Assembly (NCBI GenBank): GCA_041749275.1
Contig: JBGTBQ010000218.1
Location: 1 to 10,145, forward strand
Source of the DNA: JBGTBQ01 sp041749275
Lineage (GTDB): Bacteria; Acidobacteriota; Blastocatellia; Pyrinomonadales; Pyrinomonadaceae
Length of the DNA: 10,145 nucleotides
Direction of reading: 5' to 3'
The position numbers were made by a program, and so were the translations under genes. The notes under the pieces were generated by a model. It was not told the origin of the DNA, made no database searches, and worked only from the letters and a program-made list of their open reading frames with translations. Shown here one piece after another: positions 1-6,332 of the stretch. Every line of letters begins with the position of its first letter. Position 1 is the stretch's first letter.

Positions 1-5
1 GTTGA

Positions 6-114
6 GGTTTAGCAATCTCAGGCATCTGGTTTAGTATCTGTGTGACTACGGTCATCAGCCAACTTCCTTTGGTTGTATGTTTGGTCACACACATCTAAAT
101 GGAAGTTGGCTTTT
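6..114. repeat. Interleaved direct and inverted repeats upstream of the first gene
   Basis: This non-coding stretch holds two inverted repeats that interleave. TGTGTGAC (39-46) pairs with GTCACACA (84-91), and the match extends imperfectly outward through TTTAG (30-34) with CTAAA (95-99). AGCCAACTTCC (57-67) pairs with GGAAGTTGGCT (101-111), followed by more T residues. A degenerate direct repeat starting GGTTTAG lies at 6-18 and 28-39. In RNA the two stems could form a pseudoknot or compete as alternatives; in DNA they could be operator sites or the remnant of a mobile element. The second stem followed by T could end transcription from upstream. No protein reading frame is convincing here. 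The repeats are visible; the function is inference. Confidence 0.5.
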
Positions 115-136
115 CTGTCAAAAGTTGTCCACAGTA

Positions 137-166
137 TTGACTTGATTGATGTCACTCAAATCTAAG
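137..166 (+). promoter_or_regulatory. Weak candidate sigma70-type promoter for the MurU-like gene
   Basis: TTGACT (137-142) matches the -35 consensus at five of six positions. TCTAAG (161-166), 18 bases further on, matches the -10 consensus at four of six. Transcription would begin about 8 bases before the ATG at 181. No strong Shine-Dalgarno precedes that ATG; AAGG lies at 164-167, rather far upstream. The -10 box is poor, so this is only a candidate. Confidence 0.28.
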
Positions 167-180
167 GCAGAGCGAAAATT

Positions 181-1215
181 ATGCGCGGGATGATTCTGGC
201 CGCCGGGTACGGCACACGCCTGTGGCCGCTGACGATTGATCGTGCGAAGCCGGCGATTCCTTTCATGGGCAAACCACTGGTCGGCTACGTCGCCGAATAT
301 CTGGCCGGGTTCGGCTGCCGCGAAGTGGTCGTCAACCTCCATCACCGGCCCGACTCCGTGCGCCGCGCGCTCGGCGACGGTGGACGCTTCGGCGTGAAAC
401 TAATTTACGTCGAGGAACCCGTCATCCTCGGCACGAGCGGCGCGCTGGACAACGCGAAGAGTCTCCTCCATGAAGAGACCTTCATCGTTGTCAACGGAAA
501 GATCGCCACCGATATTGACCTCGGCGCGGCGCTTGAAACACATCAGCGAACGGGCGCGTTGGCGACGCTCGTGCTCCGACCGAACGTCGAGCGAGAGCGC
601 TACAGCATGGTCGAAGTGAGCGGCGAGAGGATTCTCGGTTTCGGCGGGATGCCGGCGTCCGATAACGCCGGCGGCGCGTCACGCGCCGCACCAACAAATG
701 AGTTGGCGGAGGTGGCGAGTGCCGCATCATTCGCGGCGCCTTTGATGTTTACCGGGATTCAAATTCTTGAGCCGCGTATTTTCGACTTCATCCCGGAGGG
801 GGTCTTCTCGCATTCGACGACGGATGTCTACCCGCCAGCGATTGCGCTTGGCGAAAAGATCGTGGCGCACGTCTCCGAAGGTAGTTGGCACGAGCTTTCG
901 ACGGTGCAGCGCTATCTTGAGACAAGCCTCGCCCTCATGCGGAAAGCAGGCCGGAGCGTAGAGCTTGGCCAAGGCTCTTTTGTCTCCGATGGGGCTGAAG
1001 TGTCGGAGAGTGTGCTGTGGGAGAACGTGCGTGTGGAGACGGGGGCGTTTGTAAGGAGGGCTATTCTCGGCGCGGGGGTTGTAATCGGAGCGGGCGAACG
1101 CATAGAGAATGCCGCCGTCGTGCGCGCAGACCTTGTGCGCGATGCGGAGCGTCCCGCAAAAGGGCTGGCGGGAGAGTTGCTCGGCGATAATTTTGTCGCC
1201 CCGCTCTCGCGGTGA
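181..1215 (+). CDS. NDP-sugar nucleotidyltransferase with left-handed beta-helix tail, MurU-like
   Basis: This 344-residue protein probably couples a nucleoside triphosphate to a sugar-1-phosphate in the cytoplasm. The N-terminal NTP_transferase fold shows LAAGYGTRLWPLT (6-18), AKPAIPFMGKP (22-32) and LGTSGALDNA (83-92). Residues 260-325 look like hexapeptide left-handed beta-helix repeats, which classical MurU (about 225 residues) lacks. The next gene is AmgK-like, as in the Pseudomonas amgK-murU pair that recycles MurNAc to UDP-MurNAc, so a MurU-type role is the best guess; mannose-1-phosphate guanylyltransferase or another NDP-sugar synthase is possible. Two metal-ligand motifs differ from the usual: NGD reads NGK (105-107), and the WxDIGT segment reads WHELST (236-241). 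Residues 158-186 form an Ala/Gly/Ser-rich insert encoded by palindromic DNA. ATG 181 is the first start fitting the family's N terminus. The fold is confident; the substrate is not. Confidence 0.85.
   Translation: MRGMILAAGYGTRLWPLTIDRAKPAIPFMGKPLVGYVAEYLAGFGCREVVVNLHHRPDSVRRALGDGGRFGVKLIYVEEPVILGTSGALDNAKSLLHEETFIVVNGKIATDIDLGAALETHQRTGALATLVLRPNVERERYSMVEVSGERILGFGGMPASDNAGGASRAAPTNELAEVASAASFAAPLMFTGIQILEPRIFDFIPEGVFSHSTTDVYPPAIALGEKIVAHVSEGSWHELSTVQRYLETSLALMRKAGRSVELGQGSFVSDGAEVSESVLWENVRVETGAFVRRAILGAGVVIGAGERIENAAVVRADLVRDAERPAKGLAGELLGDNFVAPLSR
651..737 (+). repeat. Cluster of four palindromes inside the MurU-like coding region
   Basis: Four short inverted repeats follow one another in frame. 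GCCGGCGT/ACGCCGGC lies at 651-658/665-672. GCGGCGCGT/ACGCGCCGC lies at 671-679/681-689, with a single central base. CCAAC/GTTGG lies at 691-695/702-706, and GCCGC/GCGGC at 721-725/733-737. They encode the low-complexity insert at about residues 158-186, between the catalytic strands and the APLMFTG segment. This resembles a palindromic element inserted in frame, as known for Rickettsia palindromic elements, but no second copy is visible in the window. Confidence 0.6.
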
Positions 1216-1221
1216 TACAAT
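1193..1221 (+). promoter_or_regulatory. Candidate extended -10 promoter for the AmgK-like kinase and asnS
   Basis: TTGTCG (1193-1198) and TACAAT (1216-1221) are 17 bases apart. The -10 box is preceded by TGA at 1213-1215, giving the TGN extended -10 motif, and this TGA is also the murU stop codon. The match is four of six at -35 and five of six at -10. A transcript would start near 1228, leaving a leader of about 104 bases before ATG 1332 and excluding the upstream GTG at 1212. Prediction only. Confidence 0.4.
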
Positions 1222-1331
1222 CGCGGCGCGATCCACGTAAGCTACAAATTGCGGGAAGTGAAGCGGAATATCGGTTGACGCGGAGTCGGCTGAATGTCCC
1301 GTCTAGGCATCTCATATCCGCTTTTCGTTCG

Positions 1332-2396
1332 ATGCGCCACCCATCACAGATCACGTCCAATGCCTTTCAGACTGCCGCGCGCGAAAGAATTCAGGCGTAT
1401 GTCTCCGGCGCGGGCGGGCGCCCGGAAAAGATTCTGGCCCTAACCCCCGATGCTTCGACGCGGGAATATTTCCGCATTCCGTGGAAGAGAAAAGCGACGG
1501 CCATCGCCGCCGTCTACCCGGAGCCGTTCGACTCGGACATCCACCCCTTTCTCGATCTCACGCGACTCTTTGCCGAGGCGAAACTCCCGGTGCCTGAGAT
1601 TCTGGATGTTGACCCGCTCACAGGGATCATCGTGCAGGAAGACTTCGGCGACACGCAGCTCAGGCGCTTTTTCGAGACCTCTTCGGACGACGAGCGCGAA
1701 ACTCACACCGAACGCGCGATTCTCTTAATCGCTGATATACAGGCGGCGACGCCGTTGGCGTTCGAGCGCAAATCAATCGCCAGTCGTCTGTCGTTCGACG
1801 AGGCGAAACTCTCCTGGGAGCTTGAGTACTTTCTTGAGCATTTTTTTAAAAGTCTCAGACACGAGGAACTCCGTCACGCCGAAGAGAAAGAGCTGCGGAC
1901 GGAACTGAACGATGTTTCGGCGGAACTGGCGGCCAGAGCCTGTGTGCTCTGCCACCGTGATTTCCATTCGTCGAACCTGATGATTGACCAGAAGGGGCGG
2001 CTCCGCATGGTGGATTATCAGGATGCGCGAATCGGCCCCGCCAGCTACGACCTTGTCTCGTTGCTGCTCGACCGGCAGACGGCTCTGCCCTCGCTCGCGG
2101 AGATACGCGAGCGCCGGCTCTTCTTTCTCGAAGAACGGCAAAAACGCGGCCTCGAAGCGCTCGACCCGGACGAGTTCGCGCGCGAGTTCAGACTGATGAC
2201 CGTCCAGCGTTGCCTGAAGGCGGTGGGGACCTTCTCCTACCAAACCGGCGTGCTCAGTCGCGGCGAAGTCTACGCACAGTTCATCGGCCCGATGCTCCGC
2301 ATCGTCTTGCAGGCGGCGGAATGGCTTAATCGTTTCCCCACGCTGCAAATGTTGATCCGTGAGCGCATTGACGGCATGGAGAGCGGGCCGGCTTGA
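1332..2396 (+). CDS. amgK: AmgK-like aminoglycoside-phosphotransferase-family sugar kinase
   Basis: This 354-residue cytoplasmic kinase resembles AmgK, which phosphorylates the anomeric carbon of MurNAc or GlcNAc and hands the sugar-1-phosphate to MurU. Visible motifs, counted from M1, are TPDASTREYF near 37-46, a hinge-like VQEDFGDTQL near 100-109, the catalytic-loop motif HRDFHSSNLM near 211-220, and the metal-binding region VDYQDARIGPASYDLVSLL near 229-247, very like AmgK's DFQDA...GP..YD. An in-frame GTG at 1212 overlaps the murU stop as GTGA and would add 40 residues. I prefer ATG 1332 because the extension is Arg/Ser-rich, its third-position GC is only about half, and a promoter candidate lies just inside it. 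AmgK is about 340 residues, matching the shorter form. Neither start has a clear Shine-Dalgarno. The family is confident; the exact sugar is inferred from the neighbour. Confidence 0.85.
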   Translation: MRHPSQITSNAFQTAARERIQAYVSGAGGRPEKILALTPDASTREYFRIPWKRKATAIAAVYPEPFDSDIHPFLDLTRLFAEAKLPVPEILDVDPLTGIIVQEDFGDTQLRRFFETSSDDERETHTERAILLIADIQAATPLAFERKSIASRLSFDEAKLSWELEYFLEHFFKSLRHEELRHAEEKELRTELNDVSAELAARACVLCHRDFHSSNLMIDQKGRLRMVDYQDARIGPASYDLVSLLLDRQTALPSLAEIRERRLFFLEERQKRGLEALDPDEFAREFRLMTVQRCLKAVGTFSYQTGVLSRGEVYAQFIGPMLRIVLQAAEWLNRFPTLQMLIRERIDGMESGPA

Positions 2397-2458
2397 AAAC
2401 TCGACGGTGTTTGTTTCAAGATTCCCTGACAATAATTCCGACCACAGAGAAAGATCGC

Positions 2459-3772
2459 ATGAAGCAAGTTTACATCAACCAACTTTCAAGACACGACGGC
2501 GAGGAAGTTCTACTTCGCGGATGGCTATACAACATGCGTTCCAGCGGGAAACTCATGTTCCCACAACTCCGCGACGGCACGGGTGTCGTACAGTGCGTCG
2601 TGGTGAAAAAAGAGGTCGCGCCGGAGGTCTGGGAGACGCTCGAAGGCATCGGGCAGGAGTCGGCGCTGGAAGTAAGCGGCCTTGTGCGAGCAGACGAACG
2701 CGCGCCGGGCGGTTTCGAGCTATCGGTACAAAGTGCGCGCGTCCGGCAAAGGGTCGAAGGGTATCCGATCACCCCGAAAGAGCATGGCACGGAGTTCCTG
2801 ATGGATCACCGTCATCTCTGGCTCCGCTCACGCCGGCAGCACGCGATACTTCTCGTGCGCCACACGGTCATCAATGCCGTCCGCGATTTTTTCAACCGCG
2901 ACGGCTTCATCCTCTGCGACACGCCGATCTTGACGCCCGCCGCTTGCGAAGGCACGTCAACGCTTTTTGAAGTTGACTATTTCGACGACGAGAAGGCTTA
3001 TCTTTCGCAGTCGGGGCAGCTCTACAACGAAGCGACCGCCGCGGCCTTTGGCAAGGTCTACTGTTTCGGCCCAACTTTTCGCGCCGAGAAGTCAAAGACT
3101 CGCCGGCACCTGACGGAATTCTGGATGGTTGAGCCGGAGATGGCTTACTCCACGCTCGACGATGTAATGGAATTGAGCGAGCGCTTCCTCTCCTACATCG
3201 CCGCGCGCGTTCTCGAAGAGCGCCCGGAGGAACTAAAAATACTTGAGCGTGACACCGCGAAGCTCGAAGCCATCGTGCCGCCTTTCCCGCGTCTCCAATA
3301 CGACGATGCCGTAAAGATGCTGGAAGAAGGACATGACAAGGGCGAGCTTGAACACCGTTTCGAGTGGGGAGGCGACTTTGGCGCGCCGGACGAGTCCTAC
3401 ATTTCGAAACATTTCGACCGGCCCGTGATGGTGCATCGTTACCCGGCGGCGGTGAAAGCCTTCTACATGGCGCGCGATCCGGAACGTGACGATCTGGCGC
3501 TGGGCGTTGACGTGCTCGCACCCGAAGGCTATGGCGAAGTCATCGGCGGCGGGGAGCGCGCCACTTCGCTCGAATTTCTCGAACAACAGATTGCCCTGCA
3601 TGAATTGCCACGCGAAGCGTTCGAATGGTATCTGGACCTGCGCCGCTACGGCAGCGTCCCGCACGCGGGTTTCGGCATGGGTATCGAACGCTGCGTCACA
3701 TGGATGTGCGGCACCGAGCACGTGCGCGAAACGATCCCGTTCCCGCGCATGCTTTACCGACTCAGACCTTAG
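2459..3772 (+). CDS. asnS: Asparagine--tRNA ligase
   Basis: This class IIb aminoacyl-tRNA synthetase charges tRNA-Asn with asparagine using ATP in the cytoplasm. The 437-residue product has an N-terminal OB-fold anticodon-binding domain (about 1-105, starting VLLRGWLYNMRSSGK) and a class II catalytic core (about 120-437). Motif 2 is FRAEKSKTRRHLTEF (207-221), followed by WMVEPEMAY; TRRHLTEFWM.EPEMA is the AsnRS rather than the AspRS signature. Motif 3 is GFGMGIER (404-411), followed by a PFPR segment. Length is in the usual range of about 430-465. An upstream TTG (2393) overlapping the kinase stop would add 22 residues unlike the family. ATG 2459 has a purine-rich AGAGAAAGA just upstream and places the OB fold correctly. 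The 62-base gap suggests co-transcription with the kinase gene. Its presence argues for direct Asn-tRNA charging. Very secure. Confidence 0.97.
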   Translation: MKQVYINQLSRHDGEEVLLRGWLYNMRSSGKLMFPQLRDGTGVVQCVVVKKEVAPEVWETLEGIGQESALEVSGLVRADERAPGGFELSVQSARVRQRVEGYPITPKEHGTEFLMDHRHLWLRSRRQHAILLVRHTVINAVRDFFNRDGFILCDTPILTPAACEGTSTLFEVDYFDDEKAYLSQSGQLYNEATAAAFGKVYCFGPTFRAEKSKTRRHLTEFWMVEPEMAYSTLDDVMELSERFLSYIAARVLEERPEELKILERDTAKLEAIVPPFPRLQYDDAVKMLEEGHDKGELEHRFEWGGDFGAPDESYISKHFDRPVMVHRYPAAVKAFYMARDPERDDLALGVDVLAPEGYGEVIGGGERATSLEFLEQQIALHELPREAFEWYLDLRRYGSVPHAGFGMGIERCVTWMCGTEHVRETIPFPRMLYRLRP

Positions 3773-3776
3773 AGAA

Positions 3777-3862
3777 AGCTATTAGCGATTAGCTTTTAGC
3801 TAATAAAACTTCGTTAAGATAGAGAGGCAAAGCTGAAAGCTAATCGCTAATAGCTAATAGCT
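3777..3862. repeat. Large TAGC/GCTA-rich palindrome between asnS and the LOG gene
   Basis: Arms of 25 bases at 3777-3801 and 3831-3855 are reverse complements except for one position. That position (3797/3835) is a G-U wobble in RNA, so a transcript could pair along the whole arm. The AT-rich loop is 29 bases (3802-3830). The arms consist of repeated ATTAGC / GCTAAT units, and another AATAGCT follows at 3856-3862, directly before the next ATG. It resembles dispersed intergenic palindromes of bacterial chromosomes or a tiny MITE. It could stabilise the asnS mRNA end or reduce readthrough. There is no T tract, so it is not a standard intrinsic terminator. Confidence 0.75.
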
Positions 3863-3865
3863 CCA

Positions 3866-4405
3866 ATGGAACGCATTGTCACCATTTTCGGCGGCGCGAA
3901 GTGCGACGTGGAGAGCGAAGAATACGGTCAGGCGCTCCGTGTGGGGCAGTTGCTCGCCGAGGCCGGGTTTACGATCTGCACGGGTGGCTACTTGGGCGTG
4001 ATGGAGGCGGCGAGTCGCGGCGCGCACGAGCGTGGTGGGCGTGTGCTCGGCGTCGTGATGAATCAGTTCAAGGCCGAACCGAACCGCTTTTTGACCGACA
4101 AGGTGGCGAGCGCACACTTTTATGAGCGTCTGCAAAACCTCATCATGCGTTCCGTGGGTTTTATCGCCGTGCGCGGGGGCGCTGGAACCGTCACCGAGTT
4201 GTCACTCGTCTGGAATAAACTTCAGACGCAGGTGATTGAACCACGGCCCCTCGTCTTGCTCGGCAAATGCTGGCCGCCGGTCATCGAAGCCTTCATGCGC
4301 CATCTCGTCGTGAGCGAGCGGGACACGGCGCTCCTCGATTACGCCGAGACGCCGGAAGCTGCCGCGAAAATCATCATCGAAAAATCAAAAGGAGTGGTTA
4401 TATGA
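3866..4405 (+). CDS. LOG-family (SLOG, TIGR00725/00730-like) nucleotide-binding protein
   Basis: This 179-residue Rossmann-fold protein belongs to the group once called lysine decarboxylase-like and now LOG/SLOG. Some members hydrolyse nucleoside 5'-monophosphates, for example in cytokinin activation. The N terminus IVTIFGGAKC (4-13), TGGYLGVMEAASRGA (39-53) and ERLQNLIMRSVGFIAVRGGAGTVTEL (87-112) follow the family plan. The signature PGGxGTxxE reads RGGAGTVTE (103-111): the proline is replaced by arginine, while the glycines, threonine and glutamate are kept. Length is typical. ATG 3866 lies just after the TAGC palindrome without a Shine-Dalgarno. Its stop overlaps the next start (ATGA, 4402-4405), so the two genes are probably translationally coupled. 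Substrate unknown. Confidence 0.85.
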   Translation: MERIVTIFGGAKCDVESEEYGQALRVGQLLAEAGFTICTGGYLGVMEAASRGAHERGGRVLGVVMNQFKAEPNRFLTDKVASAHFYERLQNLIMRSVGFIAVRGGAGTVTELSLVWNKLQTQVIEPRPLVLLGKCWPPVIEAFMRHLVVSERDTALLDYAETPEAAAKIIIEKSKGVVI

Positions 4406-5295
4406 ATTGTCCGAAATGCGGGGCGGGGCTGCTGCCGGGCGCGCAATTTTGCGGGGGCTGCGGGACGCGCATGTCTGAGTTCGCCGCGCCCCCTGTGCAA
4501 GCCGAGGCTCCGGGCGCGGCGACAGGCGGCGGAGGCGGACACGGCATTCACATTGACGCCGACTCGAAAGGGCAGGGGAGAGGTTACACTTACGAGGTGC
4601 TGCACCAGCCTTCTTTCTCGCTGGCCGTGGTCAATCTGCAAGCCGAGCAGTCAATACAGGCGGAAGCTGGCGCGATGGTTTCGATGTCGGCCAACGTCGA
4701 GTTGCAGTCGCAGATGAAAGGCGGCTTGATGGGCGCCTTGAAGCGCGCGGTCGGCGGCGAGTCGGCGTTCGTCTCGACCTTTACCGCGAGGGGTGGGCCG
4801 GGCGAGGTGACGCTCGCGCCGGGCGGCCCCGGTGACATCGCGGCTCTCGAAATGGGTAACCAGCATTTCTTCGTTCAGTCGAGTTCTTATCTGGCGGGCG
4901 ACATCGGGCTGACGGTTGACACGAAGTGGGGCGGCGCCAAGTCTTTCTTCGGTGGCGAGGGACTGTTCGTCCTGCAAGTGAGCGGCTCCGGCGTGTTGTT
5001 GGTCTCTTCATTCGGGGCCATCCATCGCAAACGACTTGCGGTGGGCGAGCGTTATGTCGTGGACACAGGCCATCTGGTCGCGTGGGAGGGGACGACGCAG
5101 TACACTCTTCGCAAGGCGGCAGCCGGGTTCTTCCGGAGCATGGTCAGCGGCGAGGGCATCGTCGCGGAGTTCACGGGGCCGGGGGAAATTCTCATCCAGA
5201 CTCGCAACCTCGCGGCTTTCGCCGGACTGATGAAGCCTTTCTTCCCGACGCAGGGCGGAGGGGGCGGCGGCCTCAACCTCAATCTCGGTGGATGA
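4402..5295 (+). CDS. Zinc-ribbon AIM24 / TIGR00266 family protein
   Basis: This is a 297-residue protein of unknown function. An N-terminal zinc ribbon has CPKC (3-6) and CGGC (17-20), giving four cysteines. A Pro/Ala/Gly linker with a glycine run (residues 42-46) leads to an AIM24/TIGR00266 beta-rich domain, roughly 62-283, recognisable by EAGAMVSMSANVELQSQMKGGL (88-109), GGPGEVTLAPGGPGDI (131-146) and GEGLFVLQVSGSG (185-197). The tail is glycine-rich and ends LNLNLGG. AIM24 relatives occur in mitochondria and bacteria without a settled biochemical role. The ATG is well set: AGGAG at 4390-4394 lies 7 bases before it, and it overlaps the LOG stop by 4 bases. In-frame starts further upstream would lie inside the LOG gene and are not supported. 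No signal peptide or clear membrane span, so likely cytoplasmic or peripheral. Confidence 0.88.
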   Translation: MNCPKCGAGLLPGAQFCGGCGTRMSEFAAPPVQAEAPGAATGGGGGHGIHIDADSKGQGRGYTYEVLHQPSFSLAVVNLQAEQSIQAEAGAMVSMSANVELQSQMKGGLMGALKRAVGGESAFVSTFTARGGPGEVTLAPGGPGDIAALEMGNQHFFVQSSSYLAGDIGLTVDTKWGGAKSFFGGEGLFVLQVSGSGVLLVSSFGAIHRKRLAVGERYVVDTGHLVAWEGTTQYTLRKAAAGFFRSMVSGEGIVAEFTGPGEILIQTRNLAAFAGLMKPFFPTQGGGGGGLNLNLGG

Positions 5296-5320
5296 AATGT
5301 AAAGTGGAAGAAGGTGACAC

Positions 5321-6289
5321 ATGAGCGGTTTGAAAGCGGAACAATCGAAGTTGTCGAATAAACGTCAATTGCCCGGCGTTGGGAAGCGGGTCAGTATTAT
5401 CGGAGTGCCGTGCGGGTTCGGCGCCAGTATCGCGGGAGTTGACCTTGGACCGGCGGCGATGCGCGTTGCACACCTGCGCCAGCGTATCGCCCAACTTGGC
5501 TATGAGGTACGCGACCTCGGTGACCTGCGCCTCGACTCCCCAACGGGGCCACCCTTGCCACAGGCGACAGCGAAGTATCTTGATGAACTTACCGCCGCAA
5601 ACACACTACTCGCGGCGGACGTTAAGAAAGTGCTTGAAGGCGGCGAGCTGCCCGTCATACTCGGTGGCGACCACTCAATCGCTATCGGATCGGTCTCAGG
5701 CGTCACTTCATTTTATAAACAGCGTGGAGAAACGGTTGGACTCATTTGGTTCGATGCACATGCCGATATGAACACTCCGGAGACCTCCCCATCGGGCAAT
5801 GTCCACGGTATGCCTCTGGCGACGTTGTTCGGCTATGGGGCGCCGGAATTGACACACATCGAAGGCTTCGCCCCCAAGCTCGACCCGCGCTTCTGTGCAC
5901 ATGTCGGAGCGCGCGATATTGACCAAGGGGAAAGAGAGTTGATTGAGGAACTCGGCATCCGTTTCTTTACGATGAGAGAGATTGACGAGCGCGGGATGAA
6001 TGTCTGCATGGAAGAGGCCATCGCCATCGCCTCTCGCGCGTCAGCCGGTTACCATGTCACATTGGATGTTGACGCGCTCGACCCAGTCGTCGCGCCCGGT
6101 TCGGGGACAGTTGTGCGCGGGGGGTTGACATACAGGGAGTCTCATTTGGCGATGGAGAAGATAGCTGAAGCGGGTGGGGCCGTGGCGCTCGAAGTGGTCG
6201 AAATCAACACGGCGCTCGATCTAAACAACCGGACGGCTGAACTCGGCGTCGAGCTGATCCTCTCCGCGCTCGGTAAGACAATTCTTTAA
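5321..6289 (+). CDS. rocF: Arginase
   Basis: This 322-residue ureohydrolase should convert L-arginine to ornithine and urea with a binuclear manganese centre. All expected ligands are visible: H118 in GGDHS, D145, H147 and D149 in FDAHADMNTPETSPSGNVHG, and D249 and D251 in DVDALDP. E294 in EVVEIN matches the conserved arginase glutamate. TSPSGNVHGMP (155-165) and GGLTYRE (267-273) point to arginase rather than agmatinase. Length is slightly above the usual 300 because of about 20 extra N-terminal residues. ATG 5321 has AAGGTG at 5311-5316 as ribosome binding site, and the gap to the AIM24 gene is 25 bases, so they may share a transcript. Role: arginine breakdown as nitrogen source or ornithine supply. 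No urease or ornithine aminotransferase gene is in view. Confidence 0.94.
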   Translation: MSGLKAEQSKLSNKRQLPGVGKRVSIIGVPCGFGASIAGVDLGPAAMRVAHLRQRIAQLGYEVRDLGDLRLDSPTGPPLPQATAKYLDELTAANTLLAADVKKVLEGGELPVILGGDHSIAIGSVSGVTSFYKQRGETVGLIWFDAHADMNTPETSPSGNVHGMPLATLFGYGAPELTHIEGFAPKLDPRFCAHVGARDIDQGERELIEELGIRFFTMREIDERGMNVCMEEAIAIASRASAGYHVTLDVDALDPVVAPGSGTVVRGGLTYRESHLAMEKIAEAGGAVALEVVEINTALDLNNRTAELGVELILSALGKTIL

Positions 6290-6332
6290 CTATGAGGGCG
6301 TAAGTTGAACTGTCGCAAGTAAATGCCCTAGC

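Noticed and set aside
118..345. A 75-codon minus-strand frame over the start of the MurU-like gene
   Set aside because: No motif, no ribosome binding site, and it is antisense to the conserved N-terminal nucleotide-binding loop.
727..1236. A 169-codon open frame on the minus strand opposite the MurU-like gene
   Set aside because: Its product is Arg/His-rich with no recognisable motif, and the plus-strand frame has clear family motifs. High GC produces such antisense frames.
1275..1280. TTGACG as a -35 box for the kinase gene
   Set aside because: No acceptable -10 box lies 15-19 bases downstream; the pair at 1193-1221 is better.
1773..2432. A 219-codon open frame on the minus strand opposite the kinase
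   Set aside because: Mirrors the kinase codons; the kinase motifs HRDF and DYQDA are unambiguous on the plus strand.
2359..2970. A 203-codon plus-strand frame covering the kinase end and the start of asnS
   Set aside because: Arg/His-rich composition and overlap with two well-supported genes in another frame.
2907..3521. Long minus-strand frames opposite asnS
   Set aside because: Very Arg/Pro/Ala-rich, without motifs; asnS is secure on the other strand.
3777..3862. TAGC/GCTA repeats as a CRISPR remnant
   Set aside because: The units are short and palindromic with no regular spacers, and no cas gene is nearby; a palindromic repeat element explains them better.
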